A stretch of 64,000 nucleotides of DNA from Flavobacterium ginsengisoli (GTDB taxonomy: Bacteria > Bacteroidota > Bacteroidia > Flavobacteriales > Flavobacteriaceae): NCBI RefSeq assembly GCF_029625315.1, contig NZ_CP121110.1, forward strand, positions 4,756,501 through 4,820,500. Reading direction: 5' to 3'. Positions 27,912-36,754 of this stretch are shown here, piece by piece. Position numbers and translations under genes: made by a program. The number at the start of each line of letters is the position of its first letter. The first letter of the stretch is position 1. The notes under the pieces are model-generated. The model was not told the origin of the DNA and did not search any database. It was given only the letters and a program-made list of their open reading frames with translations.

Positions 27912-29225
27912 TTAAGCAGGTTCTCCGTATAAATCAAATTCTGTTGCTTCAATTATTTTTATATTAACAAATTCACCAGTTTTAACATAATGCTTAGAAG
28001 CATCAATTAGAACTTCATTGTCAACATCTGGACTATCAAACTCTGTACGTCCTACAAAATGCGCGCCTTCTTTTCTGTCAATAATGCATTTGTAAACTTT
28101 ACCTACTTTTTCTTGATTCAAGTCCCAAGAAATTTGCGATTGAAGTTCCATGATTTCATTTGCTCTTGCTTGTTTTACATCATCAGGAACATCATCTTCT
28201 AATAAATAAGCATGAGTATTTTCTTCGTGAGAATAAGCAAAACATCCCATTCTGTCAAATTTCATTTCTTGAACAAAATCTTTCAAAATTTCAAAATCTT
28301 CTTGAGTTTCACCTGGATAACCAACAATTAAAGTAGTTCTAATTGCCATTCCAGGAACAGCAGCACGGAAATCTTTTAATAATTGAGTTGTTTTAGCCTG
28401 AGTTGTACCGCGACGCATTGATTTCAAAATTGAGTCAGAAATATGCTGTAACGGAATATCAATGTAGTTGCAGATTTTAGGTTCGCGTTTCATTACTTCC
28501 AAAACATCCATAGGGAAACCAGTAGGGAAGGCGTAGTGTAAACGAATCCATTCAATTCCTTCTACTTTTACCAAAGCTTCCAGTAATTCAGCAAGATTTC
28601 TCTTTTTATAAAGATCAAGGCCATAATAAGTTAAGTCTTGAGCAATTAAGATTAATTCTTTAACTCCGTTTTTAGCTAAGCCTTGAGCTTCTTTAACTAA
28701 TTTTTCAATTGGCTGAGAAACGTGAGAACCTCTCATTAAAGGAATGGCGCAAAAACTGCAAGGTCTATCGCATCCTTCAGCAATTTTTAAATAAGCATAA
28801 TTTTTAGGAGTTGTAGTTAAACGTTCTCCAAGTAATTCGTGTTTATAATCGGCTCCAAGAGCTTTTAATAGTTGAGGTAATTCTGTAGTTCCAAAATATT
28901 GGTCAACATTCGGAATTTCTTTTTCTAAATCTGGTCTGTAACGTTCAGATAAACATCCTGTTACGAAAACTTTATCAACAAGTCCTTTGTCTTTTTTATC
29001 TGCATATTCCAAAATCATGTTTACCGATTCTGCTTTTGCATTATCAATAAATCCGCAAGTATTAATTACAATAATGTTTCCTTCTTTTTCTGCAGGTGCT
29101 TCGTGTTCAACATCTTTACCATTTGCACGCAGCTGTCCCATAAGGACTTCACTGTCATAAACATTTTTTGAACACCCAAGAGTGATTACGTTAATTTTGT
29201 TCTTTTTTAAAGACTTGGTTCTCAT
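27912..29225 (-). CDS. rimO: Ribosomal protein S12 methylthiotransferase RimO
   Basis: 437 residues, full length. The N-terminal UPF0004 domain (VITLGCSKNVYDSEVLMGQL, INTCGFIDNAK) binds the second Fe-S cluster. The radical-SAM motif is EGCDRPCSFCAIPLMRG (CxxxCxxC). The C-terminal TRAM domain is the stretch with EVLIDASKHYVKTGEFV. It adds a methylthio group to the conserved Asp of ribosomal protein S12. SKN in the first motif separates RimO from MiaB. The frame is intact, although it contains at least two GCAGC sites (28360-28364 and 29129-29133). Confidence 0.95.
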   Translation of the reverse strand: MRTKSLKKNKINVITLGCSKNVYDSEVLMGQLRANGKDVEHEAPAEKEGNIIVINTCGFIDNAKAESVNMILEYADKKDKGLVDKVFVTGCLSERYRPDLEKEIPNVDQYFGTTELPQLLKALGADYKHELLGERLTTTPKNYAYLKIAEGCDRPCSFCAIPLMRGSHVSQPIEKLVKEAQGLAKNGVKELILIAQDLTYYGLDLYKKRNLAELLEALVKVEGIEWIRLHYAFPTGFPMDVLEVMKREPKICNYIDIPLQHISDSILKSMRRGTTQAKTTQLLKDFRAAVPGMAIRTTLIVGYPGETQEDFEILKDFVQEMKFDRMGCFAYSHEENTHAYLLEDDVPDDVKQARANEIMELQSQISWDLNQEKVGKVYKCIIDRKEGAHFVGRTEFDSPDVDNEVLIDASKHYVKTGEFVNIKIIEATEFDLYGEPA

Positions 29226-29429
29226 ACTTTTATAAATTGGAGTGCAAAATTACACTTTTTTTATTCAAACCACACTAGTTTGCAGTTTGTTTTAGCTGTT
29301 TTTTATGAAGCTAGTCATTCTTATTACCTGATAATCTTGAATTGAGTTAAAAAAGTATTCTATAAAGGATAAAAAAAATCCACCAAGTAAACCTGATGGA
29401 AATTTTCAATCATCTATTTTGATTTTTAA

Positions 29430-31007
29430 TTACAATTCAAATAATAAGGTCATGGTGACATTGTTTAATTTAGAAGTAATGTTGGCTCCATCTGTGAATC
29501 CTCTTGTAAAGAAACCTTGATTTGAATCTCTCTCTAAATAAGAGTAAGCTACATCCAATTTTGTAGAGCCGAAATTATAACCTAAACCGGCAGAATAACT
29601 GTTTAACTCGCCAACTGTAATTCCATTTTTATAAGGACTTCCTTCATAGCGGTATCCGCCTCTTAAACTTAATTGCTTTATTTTGTATTCAGCGCCAATA
29701 CGAAGTTCGCCAGTACTAGATAGAGTGTTATCTATTTCATTGTTTATACCGCCAAAGCCTGCGCTAGTTGGTTTGAACTTGGTGTTTCCATAGTTTCTGA
29801 TACCATAATCAATGCTTAATAATCCGGATTTACCAAATATGTATGCAGCGCTAAAAGTCCATTTGTCAGGTGTTTGTAAAGTGTAAGATTCGTATACATT
29901 TACTATATTAGGATTCACATTAGCACTTACAATTGGTCCACCTGTAGCTTGTCTTGTTGTGTATAAACTTTGTGAAAGTTCATCATAAAGTTCGTACCAT
30001 GTGTTTGATTCGTAAGCTATTCCAAGTCTAAAATTATCTGTTACTTTACCTATTGCTCCAAGCTGGAAAGAAAATCCATTTCCGTAAGTGTATAAATCAT
30101 TATTGAATCTTAAATTTGATATAGTTTCCTTAGGTTGTAATGGATTATCATTGTCCTCATAGAAACTTGTAGATCTTCTATAATCTGTAATATGAACATT
30201 TAAATTTGCTCCTAAATATAGTCGGTCTTTGTAAGACGTTGCGATATTGAAGCTTACTTTGCTATTGTAACCTCTAGTGTAAATTTCGTTTTCCTGATAA
30301 TAATTTCCTCCATTAGGAACATTTGTGGAATACGTGCTGTTAGGATTGTTTGCTTCATCAATGCCTATAACGCGTCCTAGATTTCCTAATAATGCTTGTT
30401 GTGCAGAAAATCCACTTAGGTTTGGATATTGGACATTTGGAAAATTGGATCCTAAATATCGATATAAATCAGATACTGTTTCGTTTGGCTGTAAAGTAAC
30501 AAATTCCTGAGGAACAGGAGCGCCTCCATTGCTATAATTTGCGTAATCTAAGAAATAAGCTCCAACTGAATTTGTAGGGTTTGTCCCAGCGGAGAAAAGT
30601 TGATTGTTGAAATTGTTTGTGTTCTCGTAAGTTGCTCCAATTGTAATTTTATTCCATCCCACATTAGGATTGTGGTTTTTAAATACAAAAACACCACCAG
30701 CTTGATTTAGAATAAAAGAATTTTTTTTATCTGAGGTCTGAGTGCCAAAGTAGTCAGAATTGTTTTTGATATTCTGATTGCTAAAGGAAACTCCAACTTG
30801 ATTACTGTTAAAAATTGCAGACCCAGCAGGGTTAACGCTCAACGCAGAGATATCTCCTCCAACTGCTCCAAAAGCACCGCTCATTGCTCTGTAACGAGCG
30901 GTACCTGTAAGATTTTCTTGAGAATAACGCAAAGCATCTGAAACTTCTTGTGAATATGACGCGCTGACAGTTAGTCCTGTTATAAATAGGAAAAATATTT
31001 TTTTCAT
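29430..31007 (-). CDS. OmpP1/FadL-family outer-membrane transporter
   Basis: 525 residues with a signal peptide (MKKIFFLFITGLTVSASYSQ). RYRAMSGAFGAVGGDISALSVNPAGSAIFN is the conserved N-terminal hatch region of FadL-type proteins (quoted in part: GGDISALSVNPAG). A 14-strand barrel pattern runs to the C-terminal VTMTLLFEL. FadL proteins let hydrophobic compounds through the outer membrane; Flavobacterium members are often called hemin receptor, without proof. It is 42 bases downstream of the Gly/Tyr-rich lipoprotein gene on the same strand. Substrate unknown. Confidence 0.85.
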   Translation of the reverse strand: MKKIFFLFITGLTVSASYSQEVSDALRYSQENLTGTARYRAMSGAFGAVGGDISALSVNPAGSAIFNSNQVGVSFSNQNIKNNSDYFGTQTSDKKNSFILNQAGGVFVFKNHNPNVGWNKITIGATYENTNNFNNQLFSAGTNPTNSVGAYFLDYANYSNGGAPVPQEFVTLQPNETVSDLYRYLGSNFPNVQYPNLSGFSAQQALLGNLGRVIGIDEANNPNSTYSTNVPNGGNYYQENEIYTRGYNSKVSFNIATSYKDRLYLGANLNVHITDYRRSTSFYEDNDNPLQPKETISNLRFNNDLYTYGNGFSFQLGAIGKVTDNFRLGIAYESNTWYELYDELSQSLYTTRQATGGPIVSANVNPNIVNVYESYTLQTPDKWTFSAAYIFGKSGLLSIDYGIRNYGNTKFKPTSAGFGGINNEIDNTLSSTGELRIGAEYKIKQLSLRGGYRYEGSPYKNGITVGELNSYSAGLGYNFGSTKLDVAYSYLERDSNQGFFTRGFTDGANITSKLNNVTMTLLFEL

Positions 31008-31049
31008 TTTGATGAGTTTTAGTTAGAAATTCAGAGGGTTGAGGAAAAA

Positions 31050-32054
31050 TTATCTTCTTCCTCCACCGCCACCGCCGCCAGATCTCATTCCTCCACCGCC
31101 GCCACCGCCGCTGTATGATCTAGATCCGCCACCGCCACCACTAGGAGCGTAGCTTCTTGAAGATCCGCTATTGCTAGGTGTGTAGCTTCTAGATGAGCCA
31201 CTGTTGTTGCTTGGTGTATAGGTTCTATTTGTAGAAGTATTTCCGTTATTATAAGATCTTCCGTTACTGTAAGTGCTGTTGTAGTCAGAACCATTGCTAT
31301 ATGATCTTCTGTTTGTAAATGTAGGACTAGTTGTTCTTCCGTTCATGTTTGAACTTCTGAAGTCGGTATAGCCGTTAGATCTATTTGTAGTGTAAGTTCT
31401 GTTTGTTGTATAATTTCCTCTATTAGTCGTGTAGTTTCTGTCGGTTGTATATCCTCTACCAGTTGTATATCCTCTACCAGTGCTGTAGTTTCTGTTGTAA
31501 GCATAGTTTCTGTCTCCATAATAAGCTGCAGAACCTCTTCTTCCGTAGTTGTAAGAGTAATTATATCCATAACCGTAGTATGGGTATCCCCAACCTGGAT
31601 AACCCCAACCTGGGTAGCCCCATCCTGGATATCCCCAACCATAATAAGGGTAGCCCCATCCGTAACCGTAGCCATAATAAGGATAACCCCATCCAAATCC
31701 GAATGACCATGATGGAGTAGTGTAAAAGTTTACAGAAACATCAGAACTGCTGCTTCCCCATGCAGGATAACTTCCTACAGAGGCAGTTTGAGTGCTGTCT
31801 GAATAATTGGTGTAATTATCAACGTCAGTAAATATTTCAGTTGGCTGATTGTCGTCTTGCAATGATCTGAAATACTCTTTGTATTGGTTGTTTGTTCCAT
31901 TTGTTACATATTTAACAGATGTACCACCATAAACTCCATCATTATCATAATAAGAGGAATTTTGGTAAGAACCACACGATGCTAGCAATAAACTCAATAA
32001 TCCAATTAAGTAAAAATGATTAGAGTTTTGGCGGAGTGAAAGGTAAGTTTTCAT
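31050..32054 (-). CDS. Gly/Tyr/Trp-rich low-complexity lipoprotein
   Basis: 334 residues with a lipobox (LLSLLLASCGSYQNSS, Cys about 27). After ~100 residues with some order comes an array of YPYYGWGYPGWGYPGWGYP-type repeats, then (R/N)YTTxRG repeats, a Ser/Asn-rich part, and a Gly-rich tail ending GGGGRR. The composition suggests an exposed, disordered and perhaps adhesive or matrix-forming surface protein. I cannot name a functional family. The repeats in the DNA (31440-31680) are tandem and could vary in copy number. It is immediately upstream of, and probably co-transcribed with, the FadL-like gene. Confidence 0.75.
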   Translation of the reverse strand: MKTYLSLRQNSNHFYLIGLLSLLLASCGSYQNSSYYDNDGVYGGTSVKYVTNGTNNQYKEYFRSLQDDNQPTEIFTDVDNYTNYSDSTQTASVGSYPAWGSSSSDVSVNFYTTPSWSFGFGWGYPYYGYGYGWGYPYYGWGYPGWGYPGWGYPGWGYPYYGYGYNYSYNYGRRGSAAYYGDRNYAYNRNYSTGRGYTTGRGYTTDRNYTTNRGNYTTNRTYTTNRSNGYTDFRSSNMNGRTTSPTFTNRRSYSNGSDYNSTYSNGRSYNNGNTSTNRTYTPSNNSGSSRSYTPSNSGSSRSYAPSGGGGGSRSYSGGGGGGGMRSGGGGGGGRR

Positions 32055-32156
32055 ATCTGTGGTGTTTTTTATTGTTGCACATTACAAAATTAGTTAGTTT
32101 TGTCAAACTATTTAGTTAAAATTGTATAAAACAAAATTTGTGCCAAAATATATAAT

Positions 32157-33635
32157 ATGAGTAAGAACCTTACTACAAGATCAGAAGATTATTCAAAATG
32201 GTATAACGAACTGGTTGTAAAAGCAGATCTAGCTGAAAATTCAGGAGTTAGAGGATGTATGGTGATAAAACCATACGGGTATGCTATTTGGGAAAAAATG
32301 CAAGCCGAGTTAGATCGCATGTTCAAAGAAACTGGACATCAAAACGCTTATTTTCCTTTGTTTGTACCGAAAAGCATGTTTGAGGCGGAGGAGAAGAATG
32401 CAGAAGGATTTGCTAAAGAATGCGCAGTTGTAACGCATTACAGATTGAAAAATGACGAGGAAAGACCTGGTAAATTAATGGTTGATCCGAATGCAAGATT
32501 AGAGGAGGAGCTTATCGTTCGTCCAACAAGTGAAGCTATTATTTGGTCTACATATAAAGGATGGGTGCAATCTTATAGAGATTTACCTTTATTAATCAAT
32601 CAATGGGCAAATGTGGTTCGTTGGGAAATGCGTACGCGTTTGTTCTTGAGAACTGCAGAGTTTTTATGGCAAGAAGGGCATACGGCCCACGCTACAAAAG
32701 CAGAAGCAATAGAGGAATCAGAAAAAATGATGAACGTTTATGCTGATTTTGCCGAGAGTTTTATGGCAATTCCAGTTGTGAAAGGTTTTAAAACTGAAAC
32801 AGAGCGTTTTGCTGGAGCAGATGAGACATATTGTATTGAGGCATTGATGCAAGATGGAAAAGCATTACAAGCTGGTACATCTCACTTCTTGGGTCAGAAC
32901 TTTGCAAAAGCATTCGATGTTAAGTTTGCTAATGCAGAAGGAAAACAAGAACACGTTTGGGGAACTTCTTGGGGAGTGTCTACTCGTTTGATGGGTGCAT
33001 TGATCATGACACATTCTGATGATCAAGGATTGGTATTGCCTCCAAATTTGGCTCCAATTCAAGTAGTTATTGTTCCTATATATAAGACAGATGAACAATT
33101 GGCTCAAATTACTGAAGCTGTTAAGGATTTAACGGCTAAACTGAGAAAATTAAAAATCACTGTTAAGTTTGATGACAGAACAACGCAAAAACCAGGATTT
33201 AAATTTGCAGAATGGGAATTAAAAGGAGTTCCTGTTCGAATTGCTGTTGGTCCTAAAGATTTGGAAAATGGAACTTTTGAGGTGGCAAGACGTGATAATT
33301 TGACAAAAGAAGTTGTTGCTAGCGAAAAAATTGTTGAGCACGTAAATAATCTTTTAGAACAGATTCAAGTTGACTTATTTACAAAAGCGTTAGATTATCG
33401 CAATACTCATATTACGGAAGTAAATAGTTTTGAGGAATTTAAAGAAGTTTTAGAAGGTAAAGGAGGCTTTTTGTCTGCTCACTGGGACGGAACTGCAGAG
33501 ACAGAAGAGAAGATAAAAGAATTGACAAAAGCGACGATTCGTTGTATTCCTTTAGATGCTGTAGAAGAGGCTGGAACCTGCGTGTTTACTGGAAAACCTT
33601 CTTCTAAAAGAGTGCTTTTTGCTAAGGCTTATTAA
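32157..33635 (+). CDS. proS: Prolyl-tRNA synthetase, short (archaeal/eukaryote-like) type
   Basis: 492 residues, full length. It is a class II synthetase with motif 2 in [26 protein letters not shown] and motif 3 in [20 protein letters not shown] (both quoted in parts under 20 residues in the family sense), an anticodon-binding domain ([11 protein letters not shown]), and a C-terminal domain ending FAKAY. It charges tRNA-Pro. Bacteroidota carry this type without the editing insertion seen in E. coli ProS. The frame is intact. Two tRNA-Glu genes follow. Confidence 0.95.
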   Translation: MSKNLTTRSEDYSKWYNELVVKADLAENSGVRGCMVIKPYGYAIWEKMQAELDRMFKETGHQNAYFPLFVPKSMFEAEEKNAEGFAKECAVVTHYRLKNDEERPGKLMVDPNARLEEELIVRPTSEAIIWSTYKGWVQSYRDLPLLINQWANVVRWEMRTRLFLRTAEFLWQEGHTAHATKAEAIEESEKMMNVYADFAESFMAIPVVKGFKTETERFAGADETYCIEALMQDGKALQAGTSHFLGQNFAKAFDVKFANAEGKQEHVWGTSWGVSTRLMGALIMTHSDDQGLVLPPNLAPIQVVIVPIYKTDEQLAQITEAVKDLTAKLRKLKITVKFDDRTTQKPGFKFAEWELKGVPVRIAVGPKDLENGTFEVARRDNLTKEVVASEKIVEHVNNLLEQIQVDLFTKALDYRNTHITEVNSFEEFKEVLEGKGGFLSAHWDGTAETEEKIKELTKATIRCIPLDAVEEAGTCVFTGKPSSKRVLFAKAY

Positions 33636-33663
33636 AAAAATATAGATTTTTTTGCATTAGGTA

Positions 33664-33693
33664 TTGCGCAAATAAAAAATAGATGTATCTTTG
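33664..33693 (+). promoter_or_regulatory. Promoter of the tRNA-Glu genes
   Basis: TTG at 33664-33666, a 19-base spacer, then TATCTTTG at 33686-33693: the best match in the window to the Bacteroidota consensus TTG-N19-TAnnTTTG. The first tRNA begins 20 bases further on. Confidence 0.8.
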
Positions 33694-33713
33694 CATCCGC
33701 AATACAGAAGCGC

Positions 33714-33785
33714 GGTCCGTTCGTCTATCGGTTAGGACGCCAGGTTTTCATCCTGGTAAGGGGGGTTCGATTCCCCCACGGACTA
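33714..33785 (+). tRNA. tRNA-Glu (anticodon UUC)
   Basis: A complete cloverleaf: acceptor GGTCCGT/ACGGACT, D arm GTCTATCGGTTAGGAC, anticodon arm CCAGG TTTTCAT CCTGG with TTC anticodon, and T arm GGGGG TTCGATT CCCCC. The CCA end is not encoded in full. The first acceptor pair is G-U. Confidence 0.95.
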
Positions 33786-33830
33786 CAAGTTATATTACAT
33801 ATTGAAAAGTTTCCAACTTAGGAGAATATT

Positions 33831-33902
33831 GGTCCGTTCGTCTAGGGGTTAGGACGCCAGGTTTTCATCCTGGTAACAGGGGTTCGATTCCCCTACGGAC
33901 TA
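33831..33902 (+). tRNA. tRNA-Glu (anticodon UUC), second copy
   Basis: Same acceptor, anticodon arm and TTC anticodon as the copy 45 bases upstream. It differs in the D loop (GTCTAGGGGTTAGGAC) and in a T stem of CAGGGG TTCGATT CCCCT type. Likely one transcript with the first copy. Confidence 0.95.
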
Positions 33903-34055
33903 CAAATTAGTTGTAAATAAGTTTTGTAAAACAAAAATTGGTGTCTCGGTTTTTGTTTTATTAGTTAAAACCAAAGTGATTGTTATACGATTGTGGGAGG
34001 TTTTTCTTTTTTAACTAGTATTTATAATAATTATTACATCTAAAATTAAAAGAAA

Positions 34056-34307
34056 ATGGCAAATCATAAGTCAGCATTAAAAAGAATCAGAAGTAACGAA
34101 AAAAGAAGAGTTCTTAACAGATATCAGCATAAAACTACTCGTAATGCTATTAAAGCGTTAAGACTAGCTACTGATAAAGCTGATGCTACTGCAAAATTAT
34201 CAACTGTAATTTCTATGATTGATAAATTAGCTAAAAAGAACATCATTCACGATAATAAAGCTTCTAACTTGAAGTCTAAATTAACGAAACACGTTGCTAA
34301 ATTGTAA
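34056..34307 (+). CDS. rpsT: 30S ribosomal protein S20
   Basis: 83 residues, full length: [18 protein letters not shown], then the three-helix bundle that binds 16S rRNA. It is Lys/Arg-rich with the usual family length. Its own terminator follows. The gap to the second tRNA (about 150 bases) may hold its promoter, although I see no strong -7 box. Confidence 0.97.
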   Translation: MANHKSALKRIRSNEKRRVLNRYQHKTTRNAIKALRLATDKADATAKLSTVISMIDKLAKKNIIHDNKASNLKSKLTKHVAKL

Positions 34308-34330
34308 TTAATACAATTTGTTAGATATAT

Positions 34331-34360
34331 AAAAGTCCTCTTCTTAGAGGACTTTTTTTG
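34331..34360 (+). terminator. Terminator of rpsT
   Basis: aaaagtcctct-tctt-agaggactttt followed by T residues. Confidence 0.9.
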
Positions 34361-34395
34361 TTTCTAATTTTAAGAACATAGAAATTAAGAATAAA

Positions 34396-34440
34396 AAAAT
34401 CTAAATTCCAATCTTTGTAAAATTGGAGTTTAGATTTTTA
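34396..34440 (-). terminator. Terminator of the receiver/histidine kinase pair
   Basis: aaatctaaattccaat...attggagtttagattt with A and T runs outside. It lies 26 bases past the stop of the leftward receiver gene. Confidence 0.8.
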
Positions 34441-34465
34441 AATTTAGAGTGTTATGTGTCTTTCT

Positions 34466-34873
34466 TTATAAATCAATCTTCTTTTTAAGATATTCCAGCA
34501 TGGGCTGTGTAATTGGTTTAGAAAGAAAGTCTATTATAATTGGATATTTTTTTGCTTTGGCAAGGTCTTCAGGGTCAATAGTTGAGGATAGTACAATTAC
34601 AGGAACAGTATTGAATTCTATATAATCTGGAGAAGTGAAGTGATCTAAAAATTCCCATCCTCCCATAATAGGCATATTTAAATCTAAAAAAATTAATTCA
34701 GGCCTTTTTCTTGCTTTGTCGTTGGTGTATTTTAAGATGTTGAAATGATGAAGGGCTTCTTCGCCGTTTTGAGCTGTAATAACTTCATGTGAAAATGAAG
34801 ATTTTGAAATTACTTTTTTGCATAGCATCAATGTGATAGGGTCATCATCGATGCATAAAATCTGCTCAAGCAT
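34466..34873 (-). CDS. Single-domain response regulator (CheY-like)
   Basis: 135 residues, only a receiver domain. Acidic pocket residues are in CIDDDPIT, the phosphorylated Asp in LIFLDLNMP, the Thr/Ser switch in IVLSS and Lys in FLSKPIT. There is no output domain, so it must act through protein contact or as a phosphate relay. It starts 5 bases after the stop of the PAS histidine kinase and is almost certainly its partner. Confidence 0.92.
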   Translation of the reverse strand: MLEQILCIDDDPITLMLCKKVISKSSFSHEVITAQNGEEALHHFNILKYTNDKARKRPELIFLDLNMPIMGGWEFLDHFTSPDYIEFNTVPVIVLSSTIDPEDLAKAKKYPIIIDFLSKPITQPMLEYLKKKIDL

Positions 34874-34878
34874 AATAA

Positions 34879-36591
34879 TTAATTTTTAAATGTTATTGTA
34901 AATGTAGTTCCTTTATTGACTTCACTGTCGATAGAGATTGTTCCTCCCATTGTCTCCACCTGTGATTTTACAAGATATAATCCTAATCCTTTACTATCTG
35001 GGTAATTGTGGAATCTTTGATAAAGTCCAAATACTTTATCGCGATTTCTTTCCAAATCAATGCCTATTCCGTTGTCTTTAAAGGTTAGGATTGTTCTATG
35101 CTCTATTTGTTCTGCTGTAATAGAAATTTTTAGTTTTCTATTTTCCGATTTGTATTTGATGGAATTCGTTAACAGGTTTAATAAAATACTTTCAATGTAA
35201 GCTTTGTTTGTAATAAGTTCTGGAACTTTGTCGAATTTCAATTTGATTATTGGTTTGTGTAATTCAATTTGAAAAGAAAGCTGGCTAAATACATTTTCAA
35301 AAACTTCTTTTAAAGAAACCTCCTCTTTCTGCATTGAAGGGTTGTCTTTAATGATGATAACTTTTACTAAATCATTTATGGTTTCATTTAACAAATGAGT
35401 CGATTTTGTAAATCCTGCTAGTATTTCTTGTAGTTCTTCATTTTCTATCGGAATGTCTTCTATAAGGTTTAATAGCCCGATTAAATTAGAAAGCGGTGCT
35501 CTAAGGTTATGAGATGTGATATAAGAGAATTGTTTTAAGTCTTTATTGTTTTGCGTTAATTCTCGAATAAGATGTTCTTTTTCTGTTTCTAGTTTTTTCT
35601 CGTCAGTAATATCTCTTTGAATCGAAATCCAGTGCGAGATCATTCCTTCGTTATTGAAAATAGGAATCATAGAAAAGCGTACCCAATATTCTTCTTTACT
35701 TTTTGTGTAAGTAATAGTTTCGATCAAGCATTCCTCTTTGTTTTTTATGGCCCTTAAAAGCTTTTTTAATTCGTCTGAATCTGATTTTGGTCCTTTGAAA
35801 ATATTTGGCGATTTTCCGATAATTTCGTTTGACTGGTAGCCAGACATTTGAGAAAATGCAGGATTTACATAAACTATTTTTGGTATTTTCCCGTCAGAAG
35901 AATTGGCTTCGGTAATTAAAATAGAATCTTTAGATTGAGTAATTACAGTTTCTAAAAGCTTTAATCGTTGCTCTTCTTCTTTTTGTTTCGTGATATCTTG
36001 GATTGCACCAATCATTCTAATGGCTCTTCCGTTTTCATCTTTTAATAAAAAACCTCGATCCAAAACGTACTTATATGTTCCGTCTGCACATCTAAAACGG
36101 TATTGGTCTTGCCATTTTTCTGTTTTTTGTTCTATGAAAGAATATAATTTTATTGACATTCGGATACTATCTTCCGGATGAATTTTGTCAAACCACCATT
36201 TAGAAGTTTTGCCTACTTCTTGTGGGTCGTAACCAAAAACACCTTCAATTCCTTTGTTCCAATTAATACTGTCCTCTTGAATTTTCCAGTCCCAAATAGT
36301 ATCGCTTGTTGCTTTTGCTACAATGTCATATTTCTCATTCGATTCTTTTATTTCTTCGTTGGTTTTGTTTAACTTTTCAAAGATGGTTATGTTTCTTTTT
36401 TCGTTCTTTGAAAGTATAAAACTAAAAACTAGTCCTGTGATTAGAATGAATATAATGTCTTTTATTAAAAATAAATATTGATATTCAGAAGAAGAAAAGT
36501 AGGTTGTGAGTAATTTATGACATATGGTCGCCATAATTATCGAGATGATTGTATAAATAAGAGTAATTTGGAGAGTTTTACTTTTCATCAC
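34879..36591 (-). CDS. Membrane PAS-PAS sensor histidine kinase
   Basis: 570 residues. Two transmembrane helices in the first 65 residues have almost no periplasmic loop. Two PAS domains follow (about 85-205 with FGYDPQEVG and the PAC motif RMIGAIQDITKQK; about 210-335 with SGYQSNEIIGKSP). The HisKA H-box is FSYITSHNLRAPLSNLIG (His near 362) and the HATPase domain carries NLLTNSIKYKS, DNGIGID and KGLGLYLVKSQVE. Signals are probably intracellular or membrane-borne, since no sensor loop is exported. It passes phosphate to the receiver encoded next. The signal is unknown. Confidence 0.9.
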   Translation of the reverse strand: MMKSKTLQITLIYTIISIIMATICHKLLTTYFSSSEYQYLFLIKDIIFILITGLVFSFILSKNEKRNITIFEKLNKTNEEIKESNEKYDIVAKATSDTIWDWKIQEDSINWNKGIEGVFGYDPQEVGKTSKWWFDKIHPEDSIRMSIKLYSFIEQKTEKWQDQYRFRCADGTYKYVLDRGFLLKDENGRAIRMIGAIQDITKQKEEEQRLKLLETVITQSKDSILITEANSSDGKIPKIVYVNPAFSQMSGYQSNEIIGKSPNIFKGPKSDSDELKKLLRAIKNKEECLIETITYTKSKEEYWVRFSMIPIFNNEGMISHWISIQRDITDEKKLETEKEHLIRELTQNNKDLKQFSYITSHNLRAPLSNLIGLLNLIEDIPIENEELQEILAGFTKSTHLLNETINDLVKVIIIKDNPSMQKEEVSLKEVFENVFSQLSFQIELHKPIIKLKFDKVPELITNKAYIESILLNLLTNSIKYKSENRKLKISITAEQIEHRTILTFKDNGIGIDLERNRDKVFGLYQRFHNYPDSKGLGLYLVKSQVETMGGTISIDSEVNKGTTFTITFKN

Positions 36592-36727
36592 TTCAAATAT
36601 AGTTAATTTAACTATAACTAAACGTATGTTAATGTCATTTTGAAGCCGATATTTTTGCGTTTTGTATTAACTAATTGATTGTATATACGCAAACTATGAT
36701 AGAAACATTTTTTTAAAAAATAAAGTG

Positions 36728-36735
36728 TACCTTTG
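36728..36735 (+). promoter_or_regulatory. Candidate -7 box of typA
   Basis: TACCTTTG fits TAnnTTTG and lies 20 bases before the start codon, suggesting a very short leader. The -33 region is a T run without a clear TTG. Confidence 0.5.
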
Positions 36736-36754
36736 CGCCCATTAAAAATCACAG

